Assembly: GCA_964200185.2 (NCBI GenBank) | Contig: CAXNAD020000278.1 | Coordinates: 1-22,766 of the forward strand | Source: Choristocarpus tenellus KU-1152 | Lineage: Eukaryota > Phaeophyceae | Direction: 5' to 3' | Length of the DNA stretch: 22,766 nucleotides | In this document: piece after piece, positions 20,408 through 22,766 of the stretch | Numbering within the stretch: the stretch's first letter is position 1 | Layout: each line of letters opens with the position of its first letter | Made by a program: the position numbers and the translations under genes | Notes under the pieces: generated by a model | What the model saw: the letters and a program-made list of their open reading frames with translations, nothing else | Told to the model about the DNA's origin: nothing | Databases searched by the model: none

Positions 20408-20642
20408 CCTCAAAGTATCTGGGGGGGGGGGTGTCTCCACCAGGGTGTCTATTTGGGTCCTGACCAGGAAAAGTGCACGTACATTATCCATCCGACACAT
20501 GCAACCAAACCACCCAAAAATTGCGACATGGAGAAATGGATCCCAAACGGAGAGCCGACACCCCCCCCCCCCCCCCGTACCTTTTGACCTGTAGAACCCC
20601 CCCCCCAACAAGATTATTCCCTGTTCCAGATACTTTGAGCCT
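20408..20642 (+). mobile_element. Family-2 inverted-repeat element, copy c, possibly compound
   Basis: The left end CCTCAAAGTATCT is followed by G10, and the family interior runs to a C-rich end at about 20576 with a degenerate terminus GTACCTTTTGA. Some 40 bases later a second C run and an intact terminus CAGATACTTTGAGCC (20628-20642) occur. The true right end may be the latter, with a short insertion between them. Confidence 0.8.
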
Positions 20643-21800
20643 TGTACACTGACCCTGCTAACAGGATTATCCTCTGTTTCCACGCAGTTGTCTCCATATT
20701 ATCAAACCAGTCTTTATGAGGGCTTCTTTCTTGTTGGACAGTGTGTGATCAGGGTGTTCCCGTTTGGAAATCCGATCCAGCGTAGGAGGAGTTTGTGATT
20801 GGTGAGAGCAAAGGTTGACATAGTGGACCTAGTGGAGTGTCCATGTCGCACAAGCGCTCTACAACAGGACCTCAAGTGCTTCAGCTTTAGGGTCTGAATG
20901 TTAAAAGCTTAATTGATAAACCTGCGGTTCTATAATAAAACCTGATAATATTACGTATCACATAGTAGTGTTGCATAGTTCTTCGAAGTACTATATACCC
21001 CACAATAGATGTTACTCATCATTATACCTCACTCAGTGGGTTGATGAACAGTGATGATAATATTGGTAATCTTTCCCTGCATCAATGTGTTCGGACCCCC
21101 TAAATGCCAGATATATTTTCAGGAATATGTGGTCCTGAAAAATCTAATGTGTCCATGTGGTAAGCACTACAGATAGTGCACCTGCCTGTACTATCCTACC
21201 TTTCGATATCTTACAATTAATACCTAACACCAGAAACCCAATACGGTGGCAACACTTGACTGCGCGAAGGGATGCTGAGCCGAATTCAGCACAAAATTCC
21301 ATGGGGAAGAGGGTCAATGAGTGGTGGGATGGCTGAGGTTAACCCATGAGAAGGAACGTGTCACACGCACATGTAATAATTGCAAGTATTTGTAGTGCAA
21401 CAAGTTGGTTGAATAAGGTTGTATGAGAAGTAGGGCAAGTAGTGTTTTCAATAGTAATAGTATGCAGTGTGTACTGTTGTGTAGTAGTGTGTCTGATCAA
21501 GGATAAAGATAGTCATTGGGCTAATTTGATGATTACGAAAAATGAAAAAAACTGCTATAGAATTTCGAAAATTCTACCTGAATCTGAGAGTACTTGTTCG
21601 TGTTTGCTATTGCTTCCACTTCTGACGACATTTACTACTAAACTCCATACTTACAAGACTCTTCGCTTAGAATATTTTCCCCTGCCAATGAATAAATCAA
21701 TCACTACAACAACTGTGGCAGCGGGAAACTGGAGAATTTCCTACTATTACTGCTGGGTGGTTAGCAGAGGTTAGAATAGGCAAAAGTGCACAAAAAGAGG
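20643..21800. other. Repeat-derived or intergenic DNA, no confident gene
   Basis: On the minus strand the words LLLRWIGF (about 20765-20790) and EALEVL (about 20870-20890) resemble the segment that precedes the GELADGK region in LINE-type elements, so copy 1 of the relic may continue here beyond the inserted family-2 element. The rest shows no coding or repeat signal that I can identify. Confidence 0.3.
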
Positions 21801-22069
21801 CTTCCATTTGCTTGGTCAGTTGCTAGCGTGGGGGGGATGAGTGACCTCTCAACATATTGATATTTGGGGAGCTTGCAAATGATAAAAAGGAGCAAGGTGG
21901 AGAGGAGAAGAACTGGTCGAGATGTCTCCAAGGCGATCTTTGATAAGTTGGGATTGAAGCCGAGAATTGGCGCACGAGAATCACTACTCAACAGGACGAG
22001 TGGCGTGATGAGTGTGTGGCTAATGACAGGACAAGGTTCATGACTGAATGTAATTCAAGGAAGTCGTAG
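21801..22069 (+). pseudogene. Non-LTR retrotransposon C-terminal relic, copy 2
   Basis: From 21854 one frame runs to TAG 22067-22069 with only two adjacent internal stops (TGA TAA). It reads ILIFGELANDKKEQGG, NWSRCLQGDL, then VGIEAENWRTRI and DEWRDECVANDRTRFM. A frame-shifted stretch upstream (from 21801, ending GGMSD) fits the RM.DDRLP-type segment expected just before. It is in inverted orientation relative to copy 1, about 1.5 kb away, and similarity is visible in both DNA and protein. It is non-functional as it stands. Confidence 0.65.
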
Positions 22070-22681
22070 TAGGTTATGTACGTCACACCAAAGTAGCACC
22101 TAATCGGCACAAGCAGCCACCACCACCATTTCTGGATTGGCTTATTCTCTTGCATAGGGTATTAAATCTCCTTTTCTCTTTCCTTTCCTTTTTTTTTTTC
22201 ACCTAAGGGTTGCATTATTTTCACTTTACATTCTTTTTTCTTTTTTCCCTTTCAAAATATTTTTTAATTTTCATTTTCTTCCTCCACTCCTTTTGTTTTT
22301 TCTGTTACAAGTTCTTGTTGCCTTTTCTTAAGCAACGTTTATCGCCTTCTTCGCAAACTTTTTCGATCGCAGGTCTGAGATATCTCAGACAAATGTTACA
22401 ATGATGAGGTAATGCTTTTTCAAATGTCCATGCTGCAGGGAAGATTCAACACAGACTGAAGGACTTGAAGCTAATACGAAAATCACCGCTTTGCCAATTT
22501 TCTTATTTCCGGCTCGAAACATATAATATTTATTTCCCGAAATAAAGTGAGTTGTTAGAAGGTGAGTATGCAGGCCCTTCATAAAACTGATTCTGCCTTG
22601 TTCACTGAAGCTAGAGAAGAGCTACACCAAGGCTTTCAGTGAAATAAATGCTTTCAAAGATGTCAAGTTCAATCAGTCACA
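22070..22681. other. Pyrimidine-rich stretch, no gene seen
   Basis: A T/C-rich tract runs from about 22165 to 22340 with T-runs of up to about ten. No protein-like frame or recognisable repeat was found elsewhere in the stretch. Confidence 0.5.
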
Positions 22682-22766
22682 GAGTCAAGGTATCTGGGGG
22701 GGGGGTGTCGGCGTCCGTTTTTCACCTTTTTCCGATTTTCACTTTTTTGGTTTGATTTGGTCGCAC
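22682..22766 (-). mobile_element. Family-2 element, cut by the window edge
   Basis: It begins GAGTCAAGGTATCT, then nine G and TGTCGGCGTCCGTTTTT, and continues to TTTGGTTTGATTTGGTCGCA. This corresponds to the right end of copy c read in reverse. It is truncated by the window end. Confidence 0.75.

Noticed and set aside
20369-20683. A 104-codon minus-strand frame
   Set aside because: It is an artefact of reading through a family-2 element and its C runs.
21442-21774. A 110-codon frame with a hydrophobic start
   Set aside because: It begins at GTG rather than ATG, no motif is recognisable, and it lies in repeat-rich DNA directly before a retroelement relic.

Overview
This window looks like nuclear DNA from a photosynthetic eukaryote, most likely a unicellular alga. 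Coding sequence is broken by GT-AG introns of about 75 to 1,400 bases. The spacers are rich in simple repeats, long G or C homopolymers and small inverted-repeat elements, and there are two short N gaps. No operon, ribosome-binding site, tRNA or rRNA was seen. The photosynthetic assignment rests on the first gene, a CruP-type FAD protein that is known from cyanobacteria and plastid-bearing lineages. The species cannot be named from sequence alone.

Layout. (1) 1-753: an (AC)n microsatellite and non-coding DNA, probably an upstream intron. (2) 754-5154, plus strand: the 3' part of a cruP-like gene in four phase-compatible exons. The N-terminal FAD-binding half lies off the left edge. Its three introns carry poly-G or poly-C runs of 25 to 50 bases and both N gaps. 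(3) 5155-9341: mostly intergenic, with one 269-base inverted-repeat element and an unclassified stretch at about 7900-9170 that may be a decayed mobile element. (4) 9342-17699, plus strand: a long multi-exon gene encoding a protein kinase. The C-terminal kinase domain (five exons, 13549-17699) is secure. Upstream exons in the same direction predict one membrane-spanning segment, a coiled coil and a Ser/Pro-rich linker, which suggests a membrane-anchored kinase. Exon joins before 13549 are less certain. (5) 17700-22766: repeat-rich DNA without a confident gene. It holds two oppositely oriented relics of a non-LTR retrotransposon C-terminus and more inverted-repeat elements.

Two families of short non-autonomous elements recur. 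Family 1 is about 270 bases, with termini of the type TCAAAGTATCTTAGAGGGTA. Family 2 is about 180 bases, with termini GGCTCAAAGTATCT followed by a run of G. They share the core CAAAGTATCT at their ends, and several sit in introns of the kinase gene. No clearly new biological system was found. The points most worth checking are the shared-terminus element families (one copy has a perfect 42-base palindrome), the kinase architecture, and the homopolymer-laden cruP introns.
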